Assembly: GCA_046153945.1 (NCBI GenBank)
Contig: JBJXFF010000151.1
Span: 18,988 to 82,987 of the forward strand
Direction: 5' to 3'
DNA length: 64,000 bases
DNA from: SXOA01 sp046153945
GTDB lineage: Bacteria > Planctomycetota > Planctomycetia > Pirellulales > Pirellulaceae
In this document: positions 26,222-35,732 of the stretch, piece by piece
Layout of the letters: every line of letters starts with the position of its first letter
Position numbering within the stretch: the first letter of the stretch is position 1
Program-made: the position numbers and the translations under genes
Notes under the pieces: model-generated
Told to the model about the DNA's origin: nothing
Database searches by the model: none
Seen by the model: only the letters and a program-made list of their open reading frames with translations

Positions 26222-29020
26222 CTATCTTTGAGCGGCCAGCGCGGGCCGCGACGGGGTTAACTGGGCGCCGGCATCTGCCGGCATATCGTCAGGATTCTTT
26301 TCTTTCTCTTCCTCGAGCTCCGGCAGCACGATGTCGTCGGCGACATTTCTGTCGTGCATGGCTGCGGGAATCTTCGCTCGGGCCAAATGCGAGAGGATGA
26401 GTGTCCGAGTGTTGTTTTGAGCCGGCGAGGGATAAACCTTCATGCCGGGGACTTCATCATCCGTCCAAGCAATCAGCCTCGCATCGCCAGGGGCCAGCTT
26501 CAACTGTTTGGCGGCGAGCTCCACCAGGCGATATAAGCGGACGGTTCCTTTGTCTTCCTCTTGAGCCTGCACCTTGGACGACATCACGAGTGACTGATCC
26601 CAACTGGCAACCCAAGACTCGTTGTTAGGGCAGGAAGCAAATGTCAGCGGGGCGGCTGTGCCGGGTTTGAGTTCGGCGATGAAGGCCGCTTGAATTGTGC
26701 CGCCTAAGCTGCGCAGCACACCGACATCATGCAAGCTGTAGGGGGTGTCGTTGCGGACGCTGGGGTTTTCCGCTGATCCTGCCAAGGTGATTCCACCCGG
26801 CTTGGAGCCCTTTCCAAGGGAAACCATGTGCTCCGCATGCACACCTTCGGTGGAGTTGGAGTTGACCTGAACTCCGGACAGGACGGTGTTCTTATCCTGC
26901 CGAAAATCAACATACTTGGCGGACTCGGTGGGGAGTCGCACGTAGTTGACATTGGTAACGAAGGGGAGCGCGACCGCGGAGGGGTCGTCAAAACTCAGGT
27001 CATAGCCCGTGGAAAGCGAAGTATAGAGGCGCGTGTACCGGGTGACGTGGCCGCGGGGGTAATCCGCCTGGGTCTCCAGCACGGCGACTTCCGTACGGCT
27101 GCGGACGAAGCCAATGTTGAGCTGTGCCAGCCGGATCACGCAGACCGCACCGATGATGGCAATGATGGGAGCGGCTGCCCAGGCCCATTCCACGCGACCG
27201 ATGAGCCAGAAGAAGAGCCAATTGAGAGGGACCAGGACGAGCAAGTAAATGGCCAGAACCTTGAGCACGAAGTCGGCCTTGGGGATGGAGATTTTGCCGG
27301 CTTCGGCGAGGGACTCGCGGGCGGCTTGCGAAACGGGAGTCAAATCGCTCCAGCCGCCGACCCCCGATTCGTTATCCGCCCGATAGCCGCCAAAGTGCCA
27401 GTCTTCCGCCTTGGGGTGCAAATCGACGGTATTCGGCAGAGGCATTTCCGGCGAAGGCTGCACAAAGCCGGGAAAACGTGGATTCGTCGGATAGGAATCT
27501 TCGCGGACGACCGTTGATCGGGAAACTCCCGCCGGCTTCTCCATCCCCGTGGGAAAGCCGACATCGCGGCTGAAATAACGCAGCGTACAAGCAATCCGTG
27601 GGTCTCGCACAAAGTTCTTTAGTTCCGGAGAGTCCCACTCCATCCGCAGCTCTTGAATGTCATTGTGCACAAAATTGCGAGGCGGACGACGCAGCAGACA
27701 GCCGTTCAAAAAGCCGTCGAAATTTGGCCATGTGCGAATGCGAAGATCCGTCAGCGGAAAGCCCGTCACGGCAATCCGTCCGCCGCCGACGCGGCGCTCC
27801 ACGACGAGATTACCCGTTCCCTCGAGAAAGTCCGCCAGCGGATGCTTCTTGAGTTCCACGCCGAGCATCGGCTTGTTGCCGACGAACTTAATGCTTCGGT
27901 CCGCGGCGCTCATCGGCTTCCGCTTCTCGTTGCCGATGGACGGCAGCGACCAGGTTTTGTTCATTTCATCGAATGAAGTCTGATCGAGCTTCAGGGCCTG
28001 ACCGCTTTCCGCGGGAAGATAGGGGGCGAGAAAACTTCCTTTGAGCTTATCGAGCGAATTGGGCCCGCTGACAATCAGTTGTCCTCCCCAGTGAATCCAA
28101 TCGAGCATGGCGTTCTGCTGGTCCTGCGTCAGGATCGCGGGATCGAGATCGTCCCAAATGATGTAGGCGATCGTGGTCCAGGCAAAGGAAGTGCTGGGTA
28201 GTGGAACACGTCGTTCAATCTTGGGCGTCTCCACGTAATAGAAGCGCAAACTCCCATCACGCGAGATTTCGCTCTGGCTGACCACGACGCTGTGCGTCTT
28301 GGGGTCCTTCAAGCCCGAATAACTGTTTTCGTTAGCGGCCAGCACCACGATGAAGTACTCGCAGTCGCGCATCGACACTCCGGTGGCCGATATGCTGGTT
28401 GCCGAACTCCCGCCGCGCGACGAAAGTAATTCTATGTTCATGTTGTAACGAGCTTGTACAACGAAGTTTTCCCGTTGCGGCAGGAAGAACGTAGATTCGA
28501 TGAATTTCGCCTGCCCCTTGGGAAGAGAAACAGGGCGGAACATAGAAACTCGATAGTTTGTCTTGTAGACATCCAGGGGAGTGTTCCCGGAGGCGTCCGC
28601 CGCATAAGTTCGCAGGATTCCGGGGTAATCAAAATTGTTGGCCTTGAGCGTTTGCATCACGCTAACAAAGTGGCCTGGCTTCACGTAGGCATTCTCCATC
28701 GACTTCGGCTTATCTTCCTTGGCCTTTTCCTTTTCTTTCTCCTTTTCCTTTTCGGTCTTAGGACCAGGATTGTTAACCACGGTATTCGGCAAGATCTGGC
28801 TGATGATCGGCTCGAAGTTCGGCTTGGGCTGCTCCGCTTTCTTCTTGCGCTTTCGCTCCTCTTCCTGTTTCTTCTCGTCGCCCAGGCGTTTCTTCTTTTG
28901 CGCTGCCGTTTCCTTCTGGCAACCGCCGCAGCCGGGGAGAGAAACCGCACCAACCAGCAGAAGAATGAGCAGCGCCGTGAGCTGGAGAGAAAGAGAGTAA
29001 CGCGGTGTGGAGCACTTCAT
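26222..29020 (-). CDS. Large lipoprotein/membrane protein paired with the ABC ATPase
   Basis: A 932-residue envelope protein. The lipobox VSLPGC puts the lipidated Cys at residue 31. Residues 38-105 are an almost pure Lys/Glu/Gln tract (KKKRLGDEKKQEEERKRKKK, TEKEKEKEKEKAKEDKPK). Around residues 275-330, DDLDPAILTQDQQNAMLDWI and WGGQLIVSGPNSLDKLKGSF look like a glutamine-amidotransferase-like (flavodoxin-type) domain with no catalytic Cys. Near residues 600-660 two membrane helices follow (VLKVLAIYLLVLVPLNWLFF, AWAAAPIIAIIGAVCVIRLA). The tail is Glu-rich. It is upstream of and coupled to the ABC ATPase. GldG-type partners of ABC ATPases have a comparable plan, but this is analogy. Confidence 0.85.
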   Translation of the reverse strand: MKCSTPRYSLSLQLTALLILLLVGAVSLPGCGGCQKETAAQKKKRLGDEKKQEEERKRKKKAEQPKPNFEPIISQILPNTVVNNPGPKTEKEKEKEKEKAKEDKPKSMENAYVKPGHFVSVMQTLKANNFDYPGILRTYAADASGNTPLDVYKTNYRVSMFRPVSLPKGQAKFIESTFFLPQRENFVVQARYNMNIELLSSRGGSSATSISATGVSMRDCEYFIVVLAANENSYSGLKDPKTHSVVVSQSEISRDGSLRFYYVETPKIERRVPLPSTSFAWTTIAYIIWDDLDPAILTQDQQNAMLDWIHWGGQLIVSGPNSLDKLKGSFLAPYLPAESGQALKLDQTSFDEMNKTWSLPSIGNEKRKPMSAADRSIKFVGNKPMLGVELKKHPLADFLEGTGNLVVERRVGGGRIAVTGFPLTDLRIRTWPNFDGFLNGCLLRRPPRNFVHNDIQELRMEWDSPELKNFVRDPRIACTLRYFSRDVGFPTGMEKPAGVSRSTVVREDSYPTNPRFPGFVQPSPEMPLPNTVDLHPKAEDWHFGGYRADNESGVGGWSDLTPVSQAARESLAEAGKISIPKADFVLKVLAIYLLVLVPLNWLFFWLIGRVEWAWAAAPIIAIIGAVCVIRLAQLNIGFVRSRTEVAVLETQADYPRGHVTRYTRLYTSLSTGYDLSFDDPSAVALPFVTNVNYVRLPTESAKYVDFRQDKNTVLSGVQVNSNSTEGVHAEHMVSLGKGSKPGGITLAGSAENPSVRNDTPYSLHDVGVLRSLGGTIQAAFIAELKPGTAAPLTFASCPNNESWVASWDQSLVMSSKVQAQEEDKGTVRLYRLVELAAKQLKLAPGDARLIAWTDDEVPGMKVYPSPAQNNTRTLILSHLARAKIPAAMHDRNVADDIVLPELEEEKEKNPDDMPADAGAQLTPSRPALAAQR

Positions 29021-29278
29021 AAGCAGTCCGTTACACGAGCCGAGCGGCAGAAATGTCGCTGAACACAGGCGCAGGGAACTATTCCATAAGACGAGCCCCT
29101 GGCCATAAACGATTGCCCGAAACCCATCCTACATCTATCGTCGCTCCCCAAGTCAACTTATTCCCTAGTCTACGGGGTGCCGGGGGAAGAAGAAAGTTGC
29201 CGCGTCAAAAAACGGTTGCCAAAAATTGGTAAAATCTGGGAATGCTTCAATTCCAAGGGTTCAATTCTCGGTTTCGCT

Positions 29279-30037
29279 ATGACCTCCACATTCTCTTCTG
29301 CCGAACTCTCCGCGTACCAGCACGACGGCTTTTTCATCGCCCGCGGCCTATTTGACCAGGCGGAAATTCAGAAACTCCATGACTACGCGAAGCAGGACCA
29401 GGCCTTTGCCAGCCAGCTTTATGGCCGCAAGGACGCCAGCGGCAAGGAAACGAAACTGGCCCTCTGGAACACTGCTGGCGAGGACCTCTACAGCATGTTC
29501 GCCCGCAGCCCGCGGGTGGTGGACCGAATGGAGCAGGCACTGGGAGGCGAAGTCTATCTCTACCACATGAAGATGATGCTCAAGGAACCCCGCGTCGGCG
29601 GCGCGTGGGAATGGCATCAGGATTACGGCTATTGGTACAACAACGGCTGTCTCTTTCCGCTGCTGGCCAGTTCGCTCATCGCCGTCAGCAGGGCGAACAG
29701 GGCCAATGGGTGCTTGCAGGTTCTTCGCGGCTCTCACCTCATGGGACGAATGGAACATGGCAAAACGGGGGACCAAACCGGAGCCGACTTGGAGCGTGTG
29801 AACGCTGCTTTGGAACAGATGGAACTGGTCTACTGCGAGTGCGAGCCCGGTGACGCGATTTTCTTCGACAGCAACCTCCTTCACCGCAGCGACGCCAATG
29901 ACTCCGACGACCCCCGCTGGTCCCTCATCTGCTGCTACAACGCCCGCCGCAACAATCCCTACAAGGAAAGCCGACACCCACGTTACTCGCCGCTGTCGAA
30001 AGTCAGCGAAGGTGCGATCAAGCAATGGAGCAAGTAG
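29279..30037 (+). CDS. Phytanoyl-CoA dioxygenase (PhyH) family Fe(II)/2-oxoglutarate oxygenase
   Basis: A 252-residue oxygenase starting at ATG 29279 (MTSTFSSAELSAYQHDGFFI, the usual opening of PhyH proteins). The iron facial triad is H113-x-D115 (WEWHQDYGYW) and H202 (SNLLHRSDAN). Arg213 in DDPRWSLICC should hold 2-oxoglutarate. VYLYHMKMMLKEPR and GCLQVLRGSHLMGRM are further family segments. The enzyme hydroxylates a small molecule at the expense of O2 and 2-oxoglutarate; the substrate cannot be told from sequence. A longer frame upstream has no supporting features. Confidence 0.92.
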   Translation: MTSTFSSAELSAYQHDGFFIARGLFDQAEIQKLHDYAKQDQAFASQLYGRKDASGKETKLALWNTAGEDLYSMFARSPRVVDRMEQALGGEVYLYHMKMMLKEPRVGGAWEWHQDYGYWYNNGCLFPLLASSLIAVSRANRANGCLQVLRGSHLMGRMEHGKTGDQTGADLERVNAALEQMELVYCECEPGDAIFFDSNLLHRSDANDSDDPRWSLICCYNARRNNPYKESRHPRYSPLSKVSEGAIKQWSK

Positions 30038-30143
30038 CGCCTCGGGAAGTTAACTGGCGGATGACGGCGGCCATGCTGGAGACTAGACTACGCTTCTCCT
30101 CTCCGCATACCAGGTTCATTCTCTTCCTGCGGCATTCTCCACC

Positions 30144-31136
30144 ATGATCATCACTGTCCAGCAGCACATCCTTCACGACCAAAAGCAGTTCCCCGGCGCG
30201 TCCGGAGAATTCTCCTGGCTCCTTTCGGGCATCACCCTCGCCACGAAGATGGTGCAGGCCAGAGTCCGCCGAGCGGGCCTGTCCGACATTCTCGGCGATG
30301 CCGGCGAAACCAACGTGCAAGGTGAAGTCCAGCAGAAACTGGATGTGTACGCCAACGAGGCGATGATGCATTGCCTCTCCGCCCGCGGCAGCATTGGCGT
30401 GCTGGCTTCGGAAGAGAACGAGCATCCGCGGATGACCGCTCATTGCTCGCCCGAAGCCCACTATGCCGTTATCTTCGACCCGCTGGATGGCTCGTCGAAC
30501 ATTGACGTGAACGTCAGTGTCGGCACCACGTTTTCCATCCTCCGCCGGCCCGAGGGCATCGATTGCGACGACCCCGAAAAGTGGCTCCTTCAGCCAGGAA
30601 AAAAGCAAGTGGCTGCGGGCTATGTCTGTTATGGCTCATCTACGATTCTGGTCTACAGCGTCGGTCTCGGCGTGCATGGCTTCACACTCGATCCTTCCGT
30701 CGGAGCATTCATCCTCAGCCATCCCAACATCAAAATGCCCGCCACGGGAAAGTACTACAGCGTCAATGAAGCCTACCGCGACGACTTTCCCACTGGCTAT
30801 AACGAGTTCATCGACCGCTTGCGAAAGGGAGCGATGGGAACCAAGTATGCCTCGCGCTACATCGGCTCCATGGTGGCCGATTTCCACCGCACGCTTCTCA
30901 AGGGAGGAGTCTTCCTCTACCCCCCGACGGCCGACCACGCCGAAGGTAAGCTCCGCCTGCTCTACGAAGCCAATCCCATCGCCTTCCTGGCGGAGCAAGC
31001 GGGGGGAATCGCCACCACTGGCACCCGCCGGGTCCTCGATATCGAGCCCACCAGCATCCATCAGCGGACTCCATTCATTGTCGGCGGCACGACGGAAATG
31101 ACGGAGTTCAAACGACTGGTGCGACATCAAAATTGA
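30144..31136 (+). CDS. fbp: Fructose-1,6-bisphosphatase class I
   Basis: A 330-residue class I FBPase, which hydrolyses fructose 1,6-bisphosphate to fructose 6-phosphate in gluconeogenesis. The metal-binding core FDPLDGSSNIDVNVSVGT (from residue 111) is diagnostic. ASEENEH, the KYASRYIGSMVADFHRTL segment and the end RRVLDIEPTSIHQRTPFIVG are standard. Full length, no anomaly. ATG 30144 is well placed. The last 23 bases of the coding sequence (31104-31126) recur with one mismatch at 37272-37294, outside any gene (see findings). Confidence 0.97.
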   Translation: MIITVQQHILHDQKQFPGASGEFSWLLSGITLATKMVQARVRRAGLSDILGDAGETNVQGEVQQKLDVYANEAMMHCLSARGSIGVLASEENEHPRMTAHCSPEAHYAVIFDPLDGSSNIDVNVSVGTTFSILRRPEGIDCDDPEKWLLQPGKKQVAAGYVCYGSSTILVYSVGLGVHGFTLDPSVGAFILSHPNIKMPATGKYYSVNEAYRDDFPTGYNEFIDRLRKGAMGTKYASRYIGSMVADFHRTLLKGGVFLYPPTADHAEGKLRLLYEANPIAFLAEQAGGIATTGTRRVLDIEPTSIHQRTPFIVGGTTEMTEFKRLVRHQN

Positions 31137-31305
31137 GTAGAATTAGCCGCGCCAAGGTGGACTGTCGTAGCTCCATTAACATACGATGGGTGTTAGGTGC
31201 CTGTTTTGGCAACCGCACAACTTTGCCGCTCCAATTGAATGAGCCTTCCGTTTGCAAAGGCCAATACGGCGAGGGGCGTTTTTGTGAAAGAGAGGAACTG
31301 GCTCC

Positions 31306-34300
31306 TTGAATAGCAGCCCACCAGACTCCGACTTAGAGTCCGCGCGTCCGGTTCGAGTTGCAGCAGCAGAGCCCCAACTTGACAACTTCGGACGTTCATC
31401 GATCGTTCTCCGATTGACGCTGTTTGTCGCCGTTGTCCTAATCTTCGCTGGCAGCAGCATGAGCTGGGTGGGCTATCTCGTGGCGACGAACATCGTCCAA
31501 AGTCAGATTCACGACCGTCTCAAGGTAGCCGCCGCCGACCGCCATCAGATGCTGCTCGCCTATGTGGAGCGGCAACAAGAACTAGCAGCGCTCGTCGCCA
31601 GTCGCACCTTGCTGCGGCGACTGATCGAGCAGCATGCTGCAGGGGAACTTAACGACGAGAAATTGCGAGTCGGGGCCGAGCCAATTCTCAAGGATGCTCG
31701 CACCAGCATTCGCGGATTCGAAGAAATCTGGATCTGCGACCAGAAGGGTAAAGCAATTGCAGCAACCAACCCAACCCTGTTGGGCCAGGATTTTTCCATT
31801 CGGGAGGAATTTCAGCAAGGGCTCAAACGACCATTCTTGGGAATGCCGGAAGATGGTGTTGGAATTAAAAATCGGCTCTATCTTTCATCCCCTACGCGCA
31901 CCAACGACGGCCGGCTCTTGGGAGTGCTGTTGGTTCGGCTGAATGCCGACACGCTGCGCGATCTGCTGGGGGACAATAACGGCCTTGGAGATACCGGGGA
32001 AGTTCTGATTGGCTATCGCGAAGGGGATGAAATCCGCTACTTGTTTCCGACCCGGAATCAACGGGAGACAAACGCCGTGGTGACGGATGTGCTGCCGATG
32101 GCGGCGGCGATTTCCGGCGAAGAAGGATTCCAGATCGCCGGCTATGGGGGCGCGGAGTCACTGGTCCGCTTTCGCCCGGTCGCCTACCAGCCCAGTGACT
32201 GCCGAAAATGGGGTCTGGTGGCTCGAATCAGCGTTGCGGAGGCCTACCAGCCGCTGCACCGGCTCCAGCGGATTTTATTGGCGATCAATGGCGGGTTGCT
32301 CGTCGTGGGACTAAGTGCTGCCTACATTTTAGCGAGGCAAGTCACGAAGCCGATTCTCAAGCTGACCGATACGGCGAAAGCCGTGGCCGCGGGCGATTTG
32401 TCGGCCCGCGTGATCGTCGGCACCCGGGACGAAATTGGCACTCTGGCGGCCGCGTTCAACAATATGACGGAACGACTTTCAGATCTCTACGCAACACTTG
32501 AGGAACGGGTTTCCCAGCGAACCCAGGAACTCAAGAATGAAATTGCCGAGCACAAGAAGACTCAGGCGGAACTCCGCTCCGCCAAGGAGGTCGCCGACGC
32601 CGCGAATCAGGCGAAGAGCGAGTTTCTGGCCAACATGAGCCATGAAATTCGCACCCCCATGAACGCCATCCTTGGCATGACCGAGTTGACGCTTGACACA
32701 AACCTGACTTCCTCACAAAGGGACTATTTGAAAATGGTCCATGAGTCGGGCGAATCACTCCTTTCCCTGATCAACGACATCCTCGACTTCTCCAAGATCG
32801 AAGCCGGCAAACTTGATCTGGAAGCAGTTGCCTTCAGCTTGCGGGATAAGCTGGGAGATGCGCTCAAATCTCTGGCGTATCGGGCACATGCCAAAGGACT
32901 GGAACTCGCTTGTCATATCCACTCCGATGTTCCCGATTCCCTCATCGGCGACCCCAGCCGCTTGCGGCAAGTGGTAGTTAATCTGGTCGGCAATGCCATA
33001 AAGTTTACGGAGCAGGGGGAAGTCGTGCTGATGGTGCGCAGCGAGTCGGCCACCAACGAGGAAGGGCTCTTGCATTTTTCCGTTTCCGATACGGGGATTG
33101 GTATTGCTCAGGACAAGCTGGACAGAATTTTTCTCCCCTTTGAGCAGGCGGATGCTTCCACGACGCGCAAATACGGCGGCACCGGCCTGGGCCTCGCCAT
33201 TTCAACCCGCATTGTCCGCTTGATGGGGGAACGACTGTGGGCAGAGAGCCAGCCGGGTCTAGGGAGCACCTTTCATTTCACGGCTCGATTCCCTTTGGCG
33301 AAGGAGCTTCCCAGCAAACCCCCGTCTCTCAAACCGGAGGTTGTACATGATATCAGGGCATTGGTCGTGGATGATAACGCCACGAATCGATTGATACTGG
33401 ACGAAATGCTGCGAAGTTGGGGAATGGTGCCGGCCACTGTTGCCGATGCAAAAGCCGCAATGGAAAGCCTGCACAAGGCCCGCCTTGCGAATCAGCCATT
33501 CCGCCTCGTCATCGCGGACGTTCACATGCCCAACGTGGATGGGTTTACGCTCGTCGATTGGATCAAACAAGATCGAGATCTGCGCGACACCTTGGTCGTT
33601 ATGCTCACTTCGGGGGCTCATCCGGGTGATCAAAACCGCTGCAAAGAGCTCGGCGTCGCCGCCCACTTGCTTAAGCCGGTCAAGCAATCAGAGTTGTTCG
33701 ACACGATTGCTCTCTCGCTGGGAAGTATCACACTCGAAGGCAATCACGCGACTCTTCTCTTGGGCTCCAACACCCTGCGGCCGCTGCATGTCCTTTTAGC
33801 GGAGGATAGCGTCGTCAATCAAAAGCTGGCCATTGCGCTGCTGCAAAAGCATGGACACAGTGTCGTCGTGGCAGCGAACGGAAAAGACGCCGTAGCGGTT
33901 CTGGAGAAACAAGCCTTCGATGTGGTGCTGATGGATGTACAAATGCCCGAGGTGGATGGCTTTGAGGCGACCGCGATCATCCGCACCAGGGAACGCGGAA
34001 GCGGCAGGCACATACCCATCCTGGCTATGACCGCCCATGCCATGAAAGGGGACCGCGAAAGGTGCCTCCAGGCGGGGATGGATGATTATGTTTCCAAGCC
34101 TATTCGAGCCGAACTGCTATTCGCGGCCTTGGAACGACTGCTCGGCAACCGGCCGTCGTTTGATTCCAAGATCTGCGGGGAAGCCGCAACTTCGGTGATC
34201 GACTTTTCGGCAGCCCTCAAGAATATGGATGGTGATCGCAGTTTGCTGCGCGATGTCTTTCAAGCTTTCCTCGACGAATCTCCGCAACACCTGTTATCGA

Positions 34301-34551
34301 TAAAACAAGCCATTGCCGCCCAGAACGGCACACTTTTGCAGCGGGCCGCTCACACCCTTCGAGGCACGATGGGGACCATCGGCTGGACTGGCTCAACCGA
34401 GGTCGCCGCCGAACTCGAGCAAATGGGAAAGGACCACAACTTCACACAAGCAGCAACTGTCTTGGCCAAATTGGAATGCGAATTGTTGGCCATTCACGGC
34501 GTACTGAGCAGTTATTTGGAGCACCCAGCTCCTCCGGAACATGGCGGCTAA
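31306..34551 (+). CDS. Hybrid sensor histidine kinase with two receiver domains and HPt
   Basis: A 1081-residue phosphorelay protein. Membrane helix about 33-58, periplasmic dCache-like sensor 60-320 (FEEIWICDQKGKAIAATNPT), membrane helix 324-345, HAMP (TKPILKLTDTAKAVAAGDLS), coiled coil, HisKA with H446 (NMSHEIRTPMNAILG), and HATPase (GNAIKFT, DTGIGI, YGGTGLGLAIS). Two receivers follow with acceptor Asp738 (VIADVHMPNVDGF) and Asp877 (VLMDVQMPEVDGF). A C-terminal HPt domain has His1016 (AAHTLRGTMGTIG). The complete internal His-Asp-His chain means its output must be a separate response regulator, not visible here. The start is TTG 31306, with GAGAGGAA upstream. The next genes are motAB, so a link to motility is possible but unproven. 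Confidence 0.95.
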   Translation: MNSSPPDSDLESARPVRVAAAEPQLDNFGRSSIVLRLTLFVAVVLIFAGSSMSWVGYLVATNIVQSQIHDRLKVAAADRHQMLLAYVERQQELAALVASRTLLRRLIEQHAAGELNDEKLRVGAEPILKDARTSIRGFEEIWICDQKGKAIAATNPTLLGQDFSIREEFQQGLKRPFLGMPEDGVGIKNRLYLSSPTRTNDGRLLGVLLVRLNADTLRDLLGDNNGLGDTGEVLIGYREGDEIRYLFPTRNQRETNAVVTDVLPMAAAISGEEGFQIAGYGGAESLVRFRPVAYQPSDCRKWGLVARISVAEAYQPLHRLQRILLAINGGLLVVGLSAAYILARQVTKPILKLTDTAKAVAAGDLSARVIVGTRDEIGTLAAAFNNMTERLSDLYATLEERVSQRTQELKNEIAEHKKTQAELRSAKEVADAANQAKSEFLANMSHEIRTPMNAILGMTELTLDTNLTSSQRDYLKMVHESGESLLSLINDILDFSKIEAGKLDLEAVAFSLRDKLGDALKSLAYRAHAKGLELACHIHSDVPDSLIGDPSRLRQVVVNLVGNAIKFTEQGEVVLMVRSESATNEEGLLHFSVSDTGIGIAQDKLDRIFLPFEQADASTTRKYGGTGLGLAISTRIVRLMGERLWAESQPGLGSTFHFTARFPLAKELPSKPPSLKPEVVHDIRALVVDDNATNRLILDEMLRSWGMVPATVADAKAAMESLHKARLANQPFRLVIADVHMPNVDGFTLVDWIKQDRDLRDTLVVMLTSGAHPGDQNRCKELGVAAHLLKPVKQSELFDTIALSLGSITLEGNHATLLLGSNTLRPLHVLLAEDSVVNQKLAIALLQKHGHSVVVAANGKDAVAVLEKQAFDVVLMDVQMPEVDGFEATAIIRTRERGSGRHIPILAMTAHAMKGDRERCLQAGMDDYVSKPIRAELLFAALERLLGNRPSFDSKICGEAATSVIDFSAALKNMDGDRSLLRDVFQAFLDESPQHLLSIKQAIAAQNGTLLQRAAHTLRGTMGTIGWTGSTEVAAELEQMGKDHNFTQAATVLAKLECELLAIHGVLSSYLEHPAPPEHGG

Positions 34552-34751
34552 ATGTCACCCACCTAGCGACCATCACAACTCCCACGATCGTTGTCGTCAG
34601 CATATCGCCGATATTCGTTCGACTCTGCCAATTCCATGGGCGACTTGAGTTTGGCACCGCTGCTAGCCGTTAATGAGTCGAAGGCGGGAAGCCCGAGGTG
34701 CGCCTCTGGCAAGTGGGAACTCCCGCGCCAATCTACTCGTGGAAGGGCAGC

Positions 34752-35609
34752 ATGGTCGTCATCGTCGGTTTCATCATCGTCATCGGCTGTGTGCTGGGAG
34801 GCTTCACGCTTTCCGGCGGGCAGGTCGGTGCGCTGATCCATCCAGCCGAAATCTTGACCATCGGCGGGGCTTCCATCGGTGCCCTGGTTGTGATGTCTCC
34901 CGTCAAGGTCCTTAAGGATTTGATGAAGGGTGTCATTCAGTCCCTCAAAGGCTCCCCTTTCAACAAAGGTGCCTATGAAGAGCTGTTCAAGGCGATGTAC
35001 GAGCTCTTCCGCCTCGCCCGTCGCAGCGGCTTCCTCGCCCTCGAGCCCCACCTGTCGAATCCCCATGACAGCGCCATCTTTCAAAAATATCCCAAGGTCT
35101 CGGGCAACCATCATGTGATGGAATTCATCTGCGGTCTCTTGACCCCCGTCATGGACGGCTCGGTCAGCCCGCAGAAACTGCCGGAGCTCATCGACGCCGA
35201 ACTCAAGACGATGGAAGTGGAACATCACGCCCCCATCGGCGTGCTCAGCAAAACAGCGGATGCTCTCCCCGGCTTTGGAATCGTCGCGGCCGTGCTCGGC
35301 ATCGTGATCACGATGGGGGCCATCGATGGCCCCGTCGAGGAAATCGGTCACAAGGTCGGTGCGGCACTCGTCGGAACGTTCCTCGGAATTCTCCTGTCGT
35401 ACGGCTTCTTCGGCCCGATGGCCACCAAGCTCGAGTTCATGGGGCAATCCGAAATGGACTACTTCAAGACGGTCGCGGCCACCATCACCGGCTTTGTGAA
35501 TGACATGCCTCCCAAAGTGGCGATCGAGCTGGCTCGCCGCGGCGTCTCCAGCGAAATGCGTCCCAGCCAGGAAGAGCTGGAAGCCATGCTCAAGTCGGCG
35601 GAAACCTAA
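34752..35609 (+). CDS. motA: Flagellar motor stator protein MotA
   Basis: A 285-residue stator subunit that with MotB forms the ion channel driving flagellar rotation. ATG 34752 is preceded by GGAAGGG, and the chain opens MVVIVGFIIVIGCVLGGFTL, the usual first helix. The second helix ILTIGGASIGALVVM, the cytoplasmic loop (ELFKAMYELFRLARRSGFLA) and the paired C-terminal helices LPGFGIVAAVLGIVITMGAI and LVGTFLGILLSYGFFG complete the family plan, with the conserved Pro in the third helix. motB follows after 123 bases that contain an inverted repeat. Confidence 0.95.
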   Translation: MVVIVGFIIVIGCVLGGFTLSGGQVGALIHPAEILTIGGASIGALVVMSPVKVLKDLMKGVIQSLKGSPFNKGAYEELFKAMYELFRLARRSGFLALEPHLSNPHDSAIFQKYPKVSGNHHVMEFICGLLTPVMDGSVSPQKLPELIDAELKTMEVEHHAPIGVLSKTADALPGFGIVAAVLGIVITMGAIDGPVEEIGHKVGAALVGTFLGILLSYGFFGPMATKLEFMGQSEMDYFKTVAATITGFVNDMPPKVAIELARRGVSSEMRPSQEELEAMLKSAET

Positions 35610-35616
35610 TCGCCTA

Positions 35617-35699
35617 TTGAAAAAGGGGTCTGGCTCGAAGCCACGTACAGTTCTTTCCAACAAAACAGGGTTCAGCGACGTGCCTGACCCCTTTTTCAA
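35617..35699 (+). repeat. Inverted-repeat element between motA and motB
   Basis: Left arm 35617-35634 (TTGAAAAAGGGGTCTGGC) and right arm 35682-35699 (GCCTGACCCCTTTTTCAA) are complementary except for one position over 18 bases, around a 47-base centre. The element starts eight bases after the motA stop. It could form a long stem in the motAB transcript and reduce motB relative to motA. It looks like a MITE or REP-type sequence; only one copy is in the window. Confidence 0.75.
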
Positions 35700-35732
35700 A
35701 AGGTGATTCAGCGAAGTATCAGGGGCTGACCT

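Noticed and set aside
29216..29232. Near-palindrome TTGCCAAAAATTGGTAA before the PhyH gene
   Set aside because: One mismatch in seven-base arms and no matching promoter; too weak for an operator call.
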